A stretch of 64,000 nucleotides of DNA from Peribacillus frigoritolerans (GTDB lineage: Bacteria > Bacillota > Bacilli > Bacillales > DSM-1321), in assembly GCF_001636405.1 (NCBI RefSeq), contig NZ_KV440950.1, positions 2,131,712 to 2,195,711 of the forward strand, given 5' to 3'. This document shows, one piece after another, positions 17,940 through 26,902 of the stretch. The first letter of the stretch is position 1; the number at the start of each line of letters is the position of its first letter. Below the pieces are notes generated by a model. That model saw only the letters and a list, made by a program, of their open reading frames with translations. It was not told the origin of the DNA and searched no databases. The position numbers and the translations under genes were made by a program.

Positions 17940-18512
17940 ATGAGAGAAAACAAGAATAAGCTCCGTCAAGAAGTTAGGTCCCGTTTAATGGAGCTGACTA
18001 AAGAGGAACATGAAGAACTATCCAACAGAATCGCTGAAAACTTATTTGCATTGGAAGAATGGAAAAATGCTGATACCATTGGCATCACCATCTCCATTCC
18101 GCCTGAAGTCCCAACGGTACGGATCATCGAACAAGCATGGAGCGAAGGAAAAGTAGTGGCTGTACCAAAATGTGATCCCGAAAAAAAGACAATGGAATTC
18201 AAAAAAATTTCGTCCTTCAATCAGCTCGAGTCCGTTTATTACGGATTGCTGGAACCAGTGGCTGAAACAGCCAAGGCCAGCAAAGAGGAATTGGACGCAT
18301 TGATCGTACCCGGCCTTGCTTTTACCAAGGAAGGGTATCGCCTAGGCTTTGGAGGGGGTTATTATGACCGTTTCCTATCTAATTACCGAGGAGATACATT
18401 GGCCCTTACATACGAGCTTCAATTAATGGATGAACTCCCGATAGAGGTACATGATCTAGCGGTGGGCAAACTCATTACCCCATCCAAGGTTATACGCACG
18501 TACGCCCATTAA
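17940..18512 (+). CDS. yqgN: 5-formyltetrahydrofolate cyclo-ligase
   Basis: The enzyme converts 5-formyl-THF to 5,10-methenyl-THF with ATP, recycling a storage folate in the cytosol. The 190 residues show the N-terminal KNKLRQEVRSRL, the substrate segment ISIPPEVPT, and the C-terminal nucleotide motif LGFGGGYYDRFLSNYRG. Length is typical of bacterial MTHFS. ATG 17940 follows AAAGGAGTCGGAAGAG. It is linked functionally to the glycine cleavage operon further on, which makes methylene-THF. Confidence 0.93.
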   Translation: MRENKNKLRQEVRSRLMELTKEEHEELSNRIAENLFALEEWKNADTIGITISIPPEVPTVRIIEQAWSEGKVVAVPKCDPEKKTMEFKKISSFNQLESVYYGLLEPVAETAKASKEELDALIVPGLAFTKEGYRLGFGGGYYDRFLSNYRGDTLALTYELQLMDELPIEVHDLAVGKLITPSKVIRTYAH

Positions 18513-18588
18513 GAAGAAGTTCATTAATTATCACTTTTAGCTCATAAAAATCCTATCCTGTATCACACTATTGATAGGAGGGATTGTT

Positions 18589-18777
18589 ATGCTTCGATTA
18601 ATTATTCAGATCTTCTTGGTTGGTTTAGCTGTTTATGCAGGTTACAAAAACCGGTACCGCCTGATAAATGTTGCGCTGTCCAACGGCATACTGAGAAGAT
18701 TTCTAGTGACTAAATCCTTGGATATGCCAATGTTCAGGGATAAAATGATGCAAAGCATGTTCACTCAGACCAAATGA
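18589..18777 (+). CDS. yqgO: Small membrane protein YqgO
   Basis: A 62-residue protein with one membrane helix at the N-terminus (residues 3-18, LRLIIQIFLVGLAVYAGY) and a basic C-terminal part (KNRYRLINVALSNG). ATG 18589 is chosen because ATAGGAGGG is six bases upstream; the frame extends 18 bases further only by reading through that ribosome site. Position matches B. subtilis yqgO, between the folate enzyme and gluP. Function unknown. Confidence 0.75.
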   Translation: MLRLIIQIFLVGLAVYAGYKNRYRLINVALSNGILRRFLVTKSLDMPMFRDKMMQSMFTQTK

Positions 18778-18793
18778 GGATGCCGGCATCTTG

Positions 18794-18831
18794 AAAAGGG
18801 AACCTGAACAGGGGTTCCTTTTTTATTTTTT
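18794..18831 (+). terminator. Terminator of yqgO
   Basis: Stem AAAAGGGAACC / GGTTCCTTTT followed by a T-rich tract before gluP. Confidence 0.8.
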
Positions 18832-18942
18832 AGGAGCGGGAAAACAGTCTCCTTTTTTACTTTTTACATGATTTCGTCTATAGTTTTAATTAAAGAACAG
18901 GAATTTTAGTAGCTTAAGTTTTATTGGAAAGTGGGGAAGGCA

Positions 18943-20481
18943 TTGGGATTTAAAGAGGATTATTTTTTTTGGGAAACCATAAGGGAGTTGTCTGCCCATT
19001 ACGATTATCGAATGATCACAGTCACGGAAAACCATCAGGAGATTTGGCTTGAGAGCGATAAGAATAAGGAGTTTCCAGTCATAAGACTCATCCGGCATGA
19101 TTTGGATTGGGCTAATTGGCTGAAACGCGATATCGAGCGAACATTGCAGAATGGGGAAAGAATCAGAAGGAAATTATACAAAAAGCCCATAAACATATTA
19201 AGTATCTATGTTAGTAAATTCGCCCCGGTCGATGATCATGACTTTAGTTCACGGGTGGCCTCCTTTAAAAAAACGAATGTCAACACGTTCCTTCTAACTT
19301 GTGAGAACTTTCATGATTCGTTGCAAAACCTTGAACATGTTTTGAAAAAACCACTTTCAATTCAAGTTCTTGAGGAAAATGAAATAGATGAGGAAAAGGT
19401 TCTTGAAGTAAAGAAGAATGCCATCTCGGAGTCAGTCAAAAAGGCTAAGGCCGAACAGAAGGTATTTCAAAATGCCAATAAGCCATTCTTTACATATATA
19501 TTCATGGCGGTACAAATAGCAGTGTTCATCTTGATGGAGTTTAATGGGGGCAGCACCAATTCCAAGACTTTGATTGAGTTTGGCGCTAAATTTTCCCCTT
19601 ATATCATCCAAGGGGAATGGTGGCGGTTCTTTACACCGATGATCGTCCATATTGGGTTCATTCATTTACTGATGAATACATTTTCGCTGTATTTGATTGG
19701 TGCTGAAGTTGAAAGGATTTACGGTAATGCCAGGTTCCTTTTCATCTATATATTCGCTGGTTTCGCTGGAACCCTTGGCAGCTTCATCATGACCCCGAAC
19801 CTTTCCGCAGGAGCGAGCGGAGCCATTTTTGGCTGTTTTGGGGCACTTCTGTACTTTGGCATCGTCTATCCGAAATTATTCATGCGCTCGATGGGCTCAT
19901 CGGTGATCGTGTTGATCATCATTAACTTAATATATGGTTTCACCGTTTCGGGAATTGACAATGCAGGGCATATCGGAGGTTTGATCGGAGGGTTCTTGGC
20001 TGCTGGAGTGGTCCATCTGCCAAAATCCAAGAATATCTTTCGGCAGCTGGCTTTTCTGGTCGGGACGGTAATACTGACCTATTCCCTGCTGCAATTTGGA
20101 TTCAATCATCAGGAAAGTGCAGCTATCGATGATAATACCATGGCAATGCTGGCCCAAAAGTATATTGATGATGATGAAGAGGATAAGGCGGAAGAGATGC
20201 TATTCAAATATGTGGAGTCAAATCCTGATGCACCGCTATCGCTCTTTATGCTCGGAAATTTATCTTTTGATAAAAAGGACATATACAAAGCAAAGGGTTA
20301 TTATGAAAAGGCGATTGAAAGTAATCCGGATTTGCATGAAGCCCATTACAATCTTGCCTTGGTCTACATGAATCTCGAATCATTCGATCAAGCTAAAGAG
20401 CAAGCTGATAAGGCTATTGAGCTTGCCCCGGATAATAAGTCATACACTAAACTACTGGAAGAAATCGAAAAGCAACTATAA
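18943..20481 (+). CDS. gluP: Rhomboid intramembrane serine protease GluP with TPR domain
   Basis: GluP cleaves membrane proteins within the bilayer. Residues 1-175 form a soluble N-terminal domain, then come six to seven membrane helices with the catalytic Ser in SAGASGAIFGC and the His in DNAGHIGGLIGGF. The WWRFFTPMIVHIGFIHLLMN segment is the usual rhomboid helix 1-2 motif. Two or three TPR units occupy the last 110 residues (YEKAIESNPDLHEAHYNLAL). The TTG at 18943 is preferred: MGFKEDYFFW aligns with the B. subtilis start; a GTG at 18931 is an alternative. Its 3' end overlaps the convergent next gene by six bases. Confidence 0.93.
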   Translation: MGFKEDYFFWETIRELSAHYDYRMITVTENHQEIWLESDKNKEFPVIRLIRHDLDWANWLKRDIERTLQNGERIRRKLYKKPINILSIYVSKFAPVDDHDFSSRVASFKKTNVNTFLLTCENFHDSLQNLEHVLKKPLSIQVLEENEIDEEKVLEVKKNAISESVKKAKAEQKVFQNANKPFFTYIFMAVQIAVFILMEFNGGSTNSKTLIEFGAKFSPYIIQGEWWRFFTPMIVHIGFIHLLMNTFSLYLIGAEVERIYGNARFLFIYIFAGFAGTLGSFIMTPNLSAGASGAIFGCFGALLYFGIVYPKLFMRSMGSSVIVLIIINLIYGFTVSGIDNAGHIGGLIGGFLAAGVVHLPKSKNIFRQLAFLVGTVILTYSLLQFGFNHQESAAIDDNTMAMLAQKYIDDDEEDKAEEMLFKYVESNPDAPLSLFMLGNLSFDKKDIYKAKGYYEKAIESNPDLHEAHYNLALVYMNLESFDQAKEQADKAIELAPDNKSYTKLLEEIEKQL

Positions 20482-21333
20482 CTCTTGACGCAGCATGATT
20501 GGAGTATCGTCTTTCAGGGTAAACAAGACAAGTATTTCCCTTTGATTCTTCGCCATAAGCAATTGGGGGATGGTGCTACCTTGTGGACTCACAGTGGAGC
20601 CATCCTCCTTTTTTACTCCCAACACATAATTTTTGTATAGTCCTTCCCATAGTTTTCCCACAATTTCTTCCCGTTTGAATTGGGGGAAGGCAGCAAGCCA
20701 TTGGTTTTTCTTTGAAGGCAGATCTGTTAAAGAAATGATTTTGTACTGATCAAGATTAACCTGAAAGGATTGCCCGGCTTTCTCCAAACCATTTCGAACC
20801 GTTTGATCTGTCAAGCCGTCCAGCGTTTTTTTCCACTGAATCTGTTCTTCTGACAGGGGGCGGTGGAAAAATTGAAAAACCGGTGTCGTTACTGTATAGA
20901 GTTTATCTTTACTGAGCTGCTGGGCACTGGTGAAAATGGTGTCACTTGGATGAACCTCGGCATAATGAAACGTTACAGCTTCATAACGCCCACTCTCGGA
21001 TTCTTTATATTTCGCTTTTTGAGAGAGTTCTTGTTTATTTTGGCGCCAATTTTTTAAAGCCCCTGCCAATTTTCCATTTTTGTATAAAAGCGATACGTCC
21101 TGACGCAAGTAAGCAGGCTGGTCCAACGTAGAATCCACCCTCCAAGTGATGGTATAGGTGGAATCCCCGGTACCTTTAGGTGTCAGGTTGGTGGAAGCAT
21201 GTTCAAAATGGAGCGAGGAATCGATGGGAAAAAAAATGATGGTTTCCTCTGTCCGTTTATGATTTGATAAATAAAGGATGACAAAAATGGTGGTTAAAAC
21301 CAAAAAGACGGTATACTTCAATTGTACTTTCAT
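20476..21333 (-). CDS. Uncharacterised membrane-anchored extracytoplasmic protein
   Basis: No named family recognised. The 285 residues start with a membrane helix (residues 6-22, YTVFLVLTTIFVILYL), followed by an extracytoplasmic domain rich in Thr and charged residues with beta-type pattern (STYTITWRVDSTLDQPAYLR). No cysteines or catalytic motif stand out. ATG at 21333 follows GGAGGGG on the minus strand. It is convergent with gluP, overlapping by six bases, and I recall no equivalent at this place in B. subtilis, so it may be an insertion or a lineage gene. Confidence 0.75.
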   Translation of the reverse strand: MKVQLKYTVFLVLTTIFVILYLSNHKRTEETIIFFPIDSSLHFEHASTNLTPKGTGDSTYTITWRVDSTLDQPAYLRQDVSLLYKNGKLAGALKNWRQNKQELSQKAKYKESESGRYEAVTFHYAEVHPSDTIFTSAQQLSKDKLYTVTTPVFQFFHRPLSEEQIQWKKTLDGLTDQTVRNGLEKAGQSFQVNLDQYKIISLTDLPSKKNQWLAAFPQFKREEIVGKLWEGLYKNYVLGVKKEDGSTVSPQGSTIPQLLMAKNQREILVLFTLKDDTPIMLRQEL

Positions 21334-21546
21334 TTTTCCCCTCCGTTTTCACGCGTGATGAATGGTTTAAAAACATTAAGCTGTTAAATCAAATCAAAGG
21401 AGTCCACATTCTTGATATTTCATCATATGAATACAGTTGGACATGTATGAGGGGGATGGGGAAATTATCAAAAGAGGAAATGGGCGCTTGTTACAGAGGT
21501 GCTGATTCGATATACTTTCCTAAAGAAAAGAGTAAAGAGGTTTACT

Positions 21547-21858
21547 ATGAAAACATATTATGATCTTCAACAATACTTGAAAAGATTTGGTACATTTATC
21601 TATATTGGCGATCGCTTAGCCGAGCTTGAACTGATGGAGACCGAAATAAGGGAACTCCACCGTATGCAGATGATGGATACGAAAGATTATCAAATGGCGA
21701 TTCTTTTAATCAGGCAGCAATTGTCTCTTGAAAGGGAAAAACAGAAAAAAATTGATAAAAAAGGTGAGAATGATGGAAAAGTGGCTGATGGGTGTGGATT
21801 TAGGCGGTACAACTACCAAACTGGCTTTAATCAATTTATACGGCGAGATCATTCATAA
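21547..21858 (+). CDS. yqgQ: YqgQ (DUF910) family protein with unusual C-terminal extension
   Basis: Residues 1-68 (MKTYYDLQQYLKRFGTFIYI onwards, ending LEREKQKK) match the small DUF910 protein YqgQ, about 71 residues in B. subtilis. Here the frame runs on 35 residues beyond the family end and overlaps glcK by 86 bases in another frame; the extra part is simply glcK read out of frame. An A7 tract occurs just where the family normally stops, and one more A would place TGA immediately after it. So either an A was lost, or slippage restores the short form. The true functional end is probably near 21756. Confidence 0.85.
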   Translation: MKTYYDLQQYLKRFGTFIYIGDRLAELELMETEIRELHRMQMMDTKDYQMAILLIRQQLSLEREKQKKIDKKGENDGKVADGCGFRRYNYQTGFNQFIRRDHS

Positions 21859-22741
21859 GTGGGAAATCAGCACGGACATCTCCGAAAAGGGAAAATACAT
21901 CACGATTAACATAGCCAAAGCAATTGATGCGAAGCTCGTGGAACTTAATGAACCGAAGAGTAAGATAGTAGGGATAGGGATGGGTGCTCCCGGTCCTGTG
22001 AAATTTGTTAACGGTTCCATATATGAAGCCGTCAATCTTGGCTGGAAGGACTATCCTTTAAAAGATTTATTGGAGGTGGAGACAGCTCTTCCAGCTGTGA
22101 TCGATAATGATGCCAATATGGCAGCTTTGGGAGAAATGTGGAAAGGTGCCGGTAATGGAGCCAAAGACCTCGTTTGTGTCACTTTGGGAACGGGTGTAGG
22201 AGGCGGAATCATCCATAATGGCCAAATCGTCCATGGTACCAGTGGAGCTGCTGGGGAAGTAGGCCATATAACGGTCGTAACGGACGGAGGGGCACCATGC
22301 AATTGCGGCAAGACTGGTTGTTTGGAAACGGTTGCTTCGGCAACGGGAATCGTCCGTATGGCTTTAGAAGCCTTGAATGCCGCCGATGAAAAGTCATTGC
22401 TTCAGCAAAAAGTAGAAGAGGGGAATACGGTTACTTCCAAACTGTTATTCCAATGCGCCGCAGCAGGTGATCCCTTGTCCAAAGCTGTGGTGGATAAGGT
22501 AGGCAATTACTTGGGGCTGGCACTATCACATGTTGGGAATGTCATGAATCCAGATAAAATCGTCATTGGCGGCGGCGTTTCACAAGCGGGAGACATTTTG
22601 CTTGATACTGTCCGTTCTGCATTCGGAAAGTATGCATTCAAACGGGTTAGTAAATCAACGAAAATCAGCCTGGCCACTCTAGGCAATGATGCAGGGGTAA
22701 TAGGTGCAGCCTGGCTCATTAAAAGCCAAATGAATACGTGA
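21773..22741 (+). CDS. glcK: Glucokinase (ROK family)
   Basis: GlcK phosphorylates glucose to glucose 6-phosphate with ATP in the cytosol. The 322-residue protein starts MEKWLMGVDLGGTTTKLAL with the phosphate-binding loop, has the glucose-binding ENDAN-like segment VIDNDANMAALGE, the loop LGTGVGGGI, the zinc motif CNCGKTGC and the C-terminal GGGVSQAGD. The second of two tandem ATGs is chosen (AGGTGAG five bases upstream); the first, one codon earlier, is possible. Paired with yqgQ as in B. subtilis. Confidence 0.95.
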   Translation: MEKWLMGVDLGGTTTKLALINLYGEIIHKWEISTDISEKGKYITINIAKAIDAKLVELNEPKSKIVGIGMGAPGPVKFVNGSIYEAVNLGWKDYPLKDLLEVETALPAVIDNDANMAALGEMWKGAGNGAKDLVCVTLGTGVGGGIIHNGQIVHGTSGAAGEVGHITVVTDGGAPCNCGKTGCLETVASATGIVRMALEALNAADEKSLLQQKVEEGNTVTSKLLFQCAAAGDPLSKAVVDKVGNYLGLALSHVGNVMNPDKIVIGGGVSQAGDILLDTVRSAFGKYAFKRVSKSTKISLATLGNDAGVIGAAWLIKSQMNT

Positions 22742-22840
22742 TCCCATACTGTCCTCTGGCAATCTGGGTTATAAGAAAAAGAGATGGAATCTTCAAAGAT
22801 AGTTCCCCCTTTTTGAGGGGGAGAAACATGACCCATTATT

Positions 22841-22872
22841 GAGGCTCTGGATCGCAGATCCAGCGCTTTTTC
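22841..22872 (+). terminator. Likely terminator of glcK
   Basis: Stem CTGGATC / GATCCAG with a 3-base loop, then CGCTTTTTCG, lying just ahead of the yqgS ribosome site. Confidence 0.6.
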
Positions 22873-22889
22873 GATGAGGAGGGACCAGA

Positions 22890-24743
22890 TTGAAAAGGGT
22901 CTTCAAAAAACAGGGATATTCATTGTTTTGGGTCGTATTGATTTCACTTTGGCTTAAAACATATATCGCCTATAAAACAAGTTTTGAGATAGATATTGAT
23001 AATTGGATCCAGGAGTTCATACTATTCATCAATCCTGTCAGTTTCCTTTTACTTACACTTGGCGTGAATCTATTTTTAAAAGAAAATAGACGGACTGCAT
23101 ACTTATTGATCATGAGTTTTTTCATCACCTTCGTCCTCTTTGCCAATCTTGTTTTTTTTCGCTTTTTCAATGATTTTTTAACCATTCCCGTTCTTTTTCA
23201 AACGAGCAATATGAACGACCTTGGAAGCAGTGTACATGAATTGATCAATCCGAGTGATCTATTGTATTTTGCCGATATTCTGTTCTTGATGCTTCTGCTG
23301 AAATACAAACCAAAAACATTCCATGAAAGTCGATACAATCCCCAGGACCGTAAATTCTTTTTGTTAATGGCTTTAGGAGTGACATTTTTTAACTTAGCTT
23401 TAGCGGAAGCGGCGCGTCCTGAACTCCTGACAAGAACGTTTGACCGCGAAATCCTCGTTAAGAATATCGGTACGTACCATTATCACCTCTATGATGCAAT
23501 ATTACAGACGAAATCATCAGCTCAACGTGCACTTGCTGATGGCAGTGAATTGTCGGAAATTGAAAATTATGTCCGTGCCAATCAAAAAGAAGTTAATGAT
23601 GAACTTTATGGTCTGGCAAAAGGCAAAAATGTGATTCTTATATCATTGGAATCCACTCAAAGCTTTGTCATCAATAAAACTGTTAACGGGGAAGAAATCA
23701 CTCCTTTTCTGAACCAATTCATTAAAGATAGCTATTATTTCAATAACTTTTATCACCAAACCGGCCAGGGGAAAACATCCGATTCAGAATTCATTATTGA
23801 GAATTCCCTCTATCCTTTAGGTAGAGGTGCAGTATTTTTCACTCATGCCCAAAATGAATACAAAGCCACACCTGAAATCTTAACGGAAAAAGGTTACTAT
23901 ACGGCTTCCTTGCATGCCAATAATAAAAGCTTTTGGAATCGTGACATAATGTACGATTCTCTTGGGTACCAACGGTTTTATGATAGTGATGAATACAAAG
24001 TGTCTGAAGGGAATTCCATCAATTGGGGTTTGAATGATAAATCGTTCTTCAAACAATCAATTTCTCACTTGAAGAGGATGCCTGAGCCTTTTTATGCCAA
24101 GTTCATAACGTTAACCAATCATTTTCCATTCACTTTGAATGAAGAAGACCGGACATTGGAACCTTACGATTCTAATTCCAAAACATTGAATCAGTATTTT
24201 CCGACCGTACGTTATACCGACGAATCCTTGGAGCAGTTTATTGGCGATTTGAAACGTAATGGATTATATGAGGATTCCATCATTGTTCTATACGGAGACC
24301 ATTATGGAATTTCTGAAAATCACAACGCTGCCATGAGCCAGTTCCTTGGGAAGGAAATTACGCCTTTCGAATCGATCCAGCTTCAGCGTGTCCCGCTCAT
24401 CATACATGTCCCCGGGCAGAAGGGAAAAACGATTTCCACCGTTTCCGGCCAAATTGATGTAAGGCCGACTCTCCTTCATTTATTGGGAATTGAAAATGAT
24501 GATTATATTGAATTCGGCAAAGATCTATTTTCAGAAGAGAAATTAGAATTCACCGTTTTGCGCGATAGCAGTTTCATCACGAAGGATTACCTCTATACGA
24601 TGGATACCTGCTATGAAAAAAACACCGGGGCGGCGACTGCAAAGGATTCATGCGAGAAGTATTTGGAAAAGGCAAAGCAGGAGCTTGATTACTCCGACAA
24701 AATCATTTACGGGGATTTGCTCCGATTTTATGAGCTGCCTTGA
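22890..24743 (+). CDS. yqgS: Lipoteichoic acid synthase-like protein YqgS
   Basis: LtaS-family enzymes polymerise glycerol phosphate from phosphatidylglycerol on the outer face of the membrane. The 617 residues have five N-terminal membrane helices (up to about 170), then a sulfatase-fold domain with the metal/nucleophile region [13 protein letters not shown] (catalytic Thr), ISLES with its metal Glu, and the YGDHYGIS motif. The active residues look intact. Start is TTG 22890 with GAGGAGGGA just upstream. B. subtilis has four LtaS paralogues; gene order points to YqgS. Confidence 0.92.
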   Translation: MKRVFKKQGYSLFWVVLISLWLKTYIAYKTSFEIDIDNWIQEFILFINPVSFLLLTLGVNLFLKENRRTAYLLIMSFFITFVLFANLVFFRFFNDFLTIPVLFQTSNMNDLGSSVHELINPSDLLYFADILFLMLLLKYKPKTFHESRYNPQDRKFFLLMALGVTFFNLALAEAARPELLTRTFDREILVKNIGTYHYHLYDAILQTKSSAQRALADGSELSEIENYVRANQKEVNDELYGLAKGKNVILISLESTQSFVINKTVNGEEITPFLNQFIKDSYYFNNFYHQTGQGKTSDSEFIIENSLYPLGRGAVFFTHAQNEYKATPEILTEKGYYTASLHANNKSFWNRDIMYDSLGYQRFYDSDEYKVSEGNSINWGLNDKSFFKQSISHLKRMPEPFYAKFITLTNHFPFTLNEEDRTLEPYDSNSKTLNQYFPTVRYTDESLEQFIGDLKRNGLYEDSIIVLYGDHYGISENHNAAMSQFLGKEITPFESIQLQRVPLIIHVPGQKGKTISTVSGQIDVRPTLLHLLGIENDDYIEFGKDLFSEEKLEFTVLRDSSFITKDYLYTMDTCYEKNTGAATAKDSCEKYLEKAKQELDYSDKIIYGDLLRFYELP

Positions 24744-24778
24744 AAAAGGAAACCTGGCGCAATCCAGGTTTCCTTTTG
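24744..24778 (+). terminator. Terminator of yqgS
   Basis: Stem GGAAACCTGG / CCAGGTTTCC with loop CGCAAT, then TTTT. Its 23-base core reappears at 25427-25449. Confidence 0.88.
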
Positions 24779-25208
24779 ATTCTTTATTGGAATTGAAGCA
24801 GGTATAGAGAAACAGTTGACCTCTCGTGATTCTTCCACTTATTCTTGCCAATTTAGGACGTATCACTACTTTTGAGGATCTTTTCTTTCCGTACATTGTG
24901 CTCAAAAAAGAACTTGTTGCGCAATTATGTTTCGGTGTTGATACTCACGATAATAAGTATCTCGTAATCACAGGTGTTTTATAAGGCATCTTCGGCTACA
25001 GCTTCGGGTTTCAACTCTTCCAATCAACTTTTCCACTATAGACCTTTAGGAAATTACTATCATACCTGGTGTTACAAGCGTGCCGGCTAAAAAATCGTTT
25101 GGATGGTTCAAATATCTAAAGTAATCATTTCAAGCCGATATCGCTGAATAGAATCATGTTTTGAAAGTTTTTTTAGTCACCTCAAGTTTTAATACTATAC
25201 AAAAAAGA

Positions 25209-25425
25209 CTGTAGACAAAAGTGTTCTATCTAAAAGTTAAAACAAAGTTGATTGGAACGTAAGGTGCGAGACTCCTGCGGGAAAAACGTGTCCAGGGAGA
25301 CCCCGCAGGCGCAAAGGCGCCGAGGGCGGACCGCCCGCGGAAAGCGAGTGCCTGAAGAGGAAATCGACGTTCAAATTGCACAAAACCTAAAAAAACTGTA
25401 GTTGATTTTCATCGAGTTTGTCTAC
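25209..25425. repeat. MITE-like GC-rich intergenic element, copy 1
   Basis: The ends GTAGACAAA (25211-25219) and TTTGTCTAC (25417-25425) form a 9-bp terminal inverted repeat. The core (about 25265-25375) reads GCGAGACTCCTGCGGGA, GGGAGACCCCGCAGG, GCGCAAAGGCGCC, GGGCGGACCGCCC and CGCGGAAAGCGAG, a chain of small stems that would fold into a branched RNA or DNA structure. A related core lies at 55795-55895. GC content is far above that of the flanks. No transposase is present. Confidence 0.7.
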
Positions 25426-25426
25426 T

Positions 25427-25455
25427 GAAACCTGGCGCAATCCAGGTTTTTTCGC
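25427..25455 (+). terminator. Second copy of the yqgS terminator core
   Basis: GAAACCTGGCGCAATCCAGG plus TTT is identical to 24749-24771 and here is followed by a longer T run, making a functional-looking terminator with no gene directly before it. Confidence 0.75.
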
Positions 25456-25563
25456 TTTTTCAGGGAAATCGGTATTCCTTACAATTATGAAACAAGAGAC
25501 TTCCTGAACATCTTTCTGTTTTTTCCTTCATAAAGATAAAACAATGAAAGGGGCGGATGCTGA

Positions 25564-26730
25564 ATGAAAGTTGTGAGCAGAAGCGGGGATGATTTGGCAT
25601 ATTACAGTCAATTGTTCCAAATTCCCCGGGTTTTGATTGAGGATGCCAATCCGGCCATTACTGGCGGAGTTTTGCCAAATGGCATCGAAGTACAGATACC
25701 TGGATACATTGTTCAGCAAGAATCCCGGTTAGATATCGATTTTGCCGAAATCGCTTTACAATATCACCTGCCAATCGATGGGATAGTATTAATGAATCAA
25801 GATGGACAAAAGCCTTTTTCCGTACCCGTCCGGGTGATGAATCCCGTGATTGTCACCGACAAGCCCTACGAATATCAATCACTTCTTGACGATCTTGATG
25901 TTCTATCTTGTCATTACCCCTTTATTAAGGTTGAGTCGGTCGGAAAGAGTGTGTTGGGAAAAGAACTCCTTGAGGTAAGAATCGGTCAAGGTGAAAAGAT
26001 CATACATTATAACGGTTCATTCCACGCTAATGAATGGATCACTACTTCGGTTCTGATGAAATGGCTGAATGATTTTCTACTGGCAGTAACGAATGATCGT
26101 ACACTTTGCGGAATGGATTGTATGCCGTACTACCGGGATATGTCCATATCGATCGTTCCAATGGTGAATCCGGATGGAGTCGACCTTGTCCTAAAGGGGG
26201 AGGAGGCGGCAGAGGGGAAGGTTGATGTTTTAAAAATAAATAATGGCAATCCTGCTTTTTATGCTTGGAAAGCCAATATCCGCGGTGTAGACCTGAATAA
26301 CCAATATCCTGCTAACTGGGAGGTTGAAAAGCGCAGAAAGATTCCAAAAGCCCCTGCACCGAGGGATTTTCCAGGAGAAACCGCGTTATCAGAACCAGAA
26401 GCATTGGCCATGAAGGAGCTGGCAGTAAGACGGAATTTTGAACGAGTGCTTGCACTTCACACCCAGGGAAAAGAATTCTATTGGGGATATGAGGGACATG
26501 AACCTGAACAGGCAGCGAATGTTGCGAGGGAGTTTGAGGAGCGCAGCGGATATCGGGCCGTAAAATACGTTGACAGCCATGCTGGGTATAAAGATTGGTT
26601 CATTCAGGAATTCAAACGCGGGGGATTCACAATCGAACTGGGAAAGGGCATCAATCCGCTTCCGCTATCCCATTTGCCTGGTATATATGAAGATTCCGTC
26701 AAGATTTTGATGGCAGGCCTATATATGTGA
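25564..26730 (+). CDS. yqgT: Gamma-D-glutamyl-meso-diaminopimelate peptidase, M14 family (YqgT)
   Basis: Enzymes of this type cut the D-Glu-(L)-diamino acid bond in cell wall peptides. Residues 1-100 form two LysM-like wall-binding units (IPRVLIEDANPAI ... VQIPGYIV). The M14 carboxypeptidase domain follows: zinc ligands in SFHANEW (His and Glu) and LALHTQG (His), PMVNPDGVDLV, the DLNNQYP loop and the catalytic Glu in FTIELGKG. All ligands are present. No signal peptide is visible, as for related Bacillus endopeptidase I. ATG 25564 follows AAAGGGG. Confidence 0.9.
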   Translation: MKVVSRSGDDLAYYSQLFQIPRVLIEDANPAITGGVLPNGIEVQIPGYIVQQESRLDIDFAEIALQYHLPIDGIVLMNQDGQKPFSVPVRVMNPVIVTDKPYEYQSLLDDLDVLSCHYPFIKVESVGKSVLGKELLEVRIGQGEKIIHYNGSFHANEWITTSVLMKWLNDFLLAVTNDRTLCGMDCMPYYRDMSISIVPMVNPDGVDLVLKGEEAAEGKVDVLKINNGNPAFYAWKANIRGVDLNNQYPANWEVEKRRKIPKAPAPRDFPGETALSEPEALAMKELAVRRNFERVLALHTQGKEFYWGYEGHEPEQAANVAREFEERSGYRAVKYVDSHAGYKDWFIQEFKRGGFTIELGKGINPLPLSHLPGIYEDSVKILMAGLYM

Positions 26731-26902
26731 TGCATCCCCCTAATGAATATACTTCCAAAAAAATATAAGATCATTATCCGCCACATTTTCTCTTTTTTAC
26801 TTTATAATGAAAAAGGGTAAGGATTCGATTGGTTAATCCTTACTCTCTTTCTAATGTCTCGCTCACATATGCCAGGCGTTTTAGTTTTGAAGTGGGAGGT
26901 GT

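Larger units (their letters stand above)
24779..25563. other. Gene-free island with repeat element between yqgS and yqgT
   Basis: No convincing gene. The first 420 bases show no structure I can name. A GC-rich element with short inverted ends lies at about 25209-25425, and a second copy of the yqgS terminator core follows at 25427-25449. The yqgT promoter must lie in the last 110 bases. Confidence 0.6.

Noticed and set aside
24648..24905. Minus-strand frame of 85 codons across the end of yqgS
   Set aside because: It crosses the yqgS terminator and the coding end in antisense; no ribosome site.
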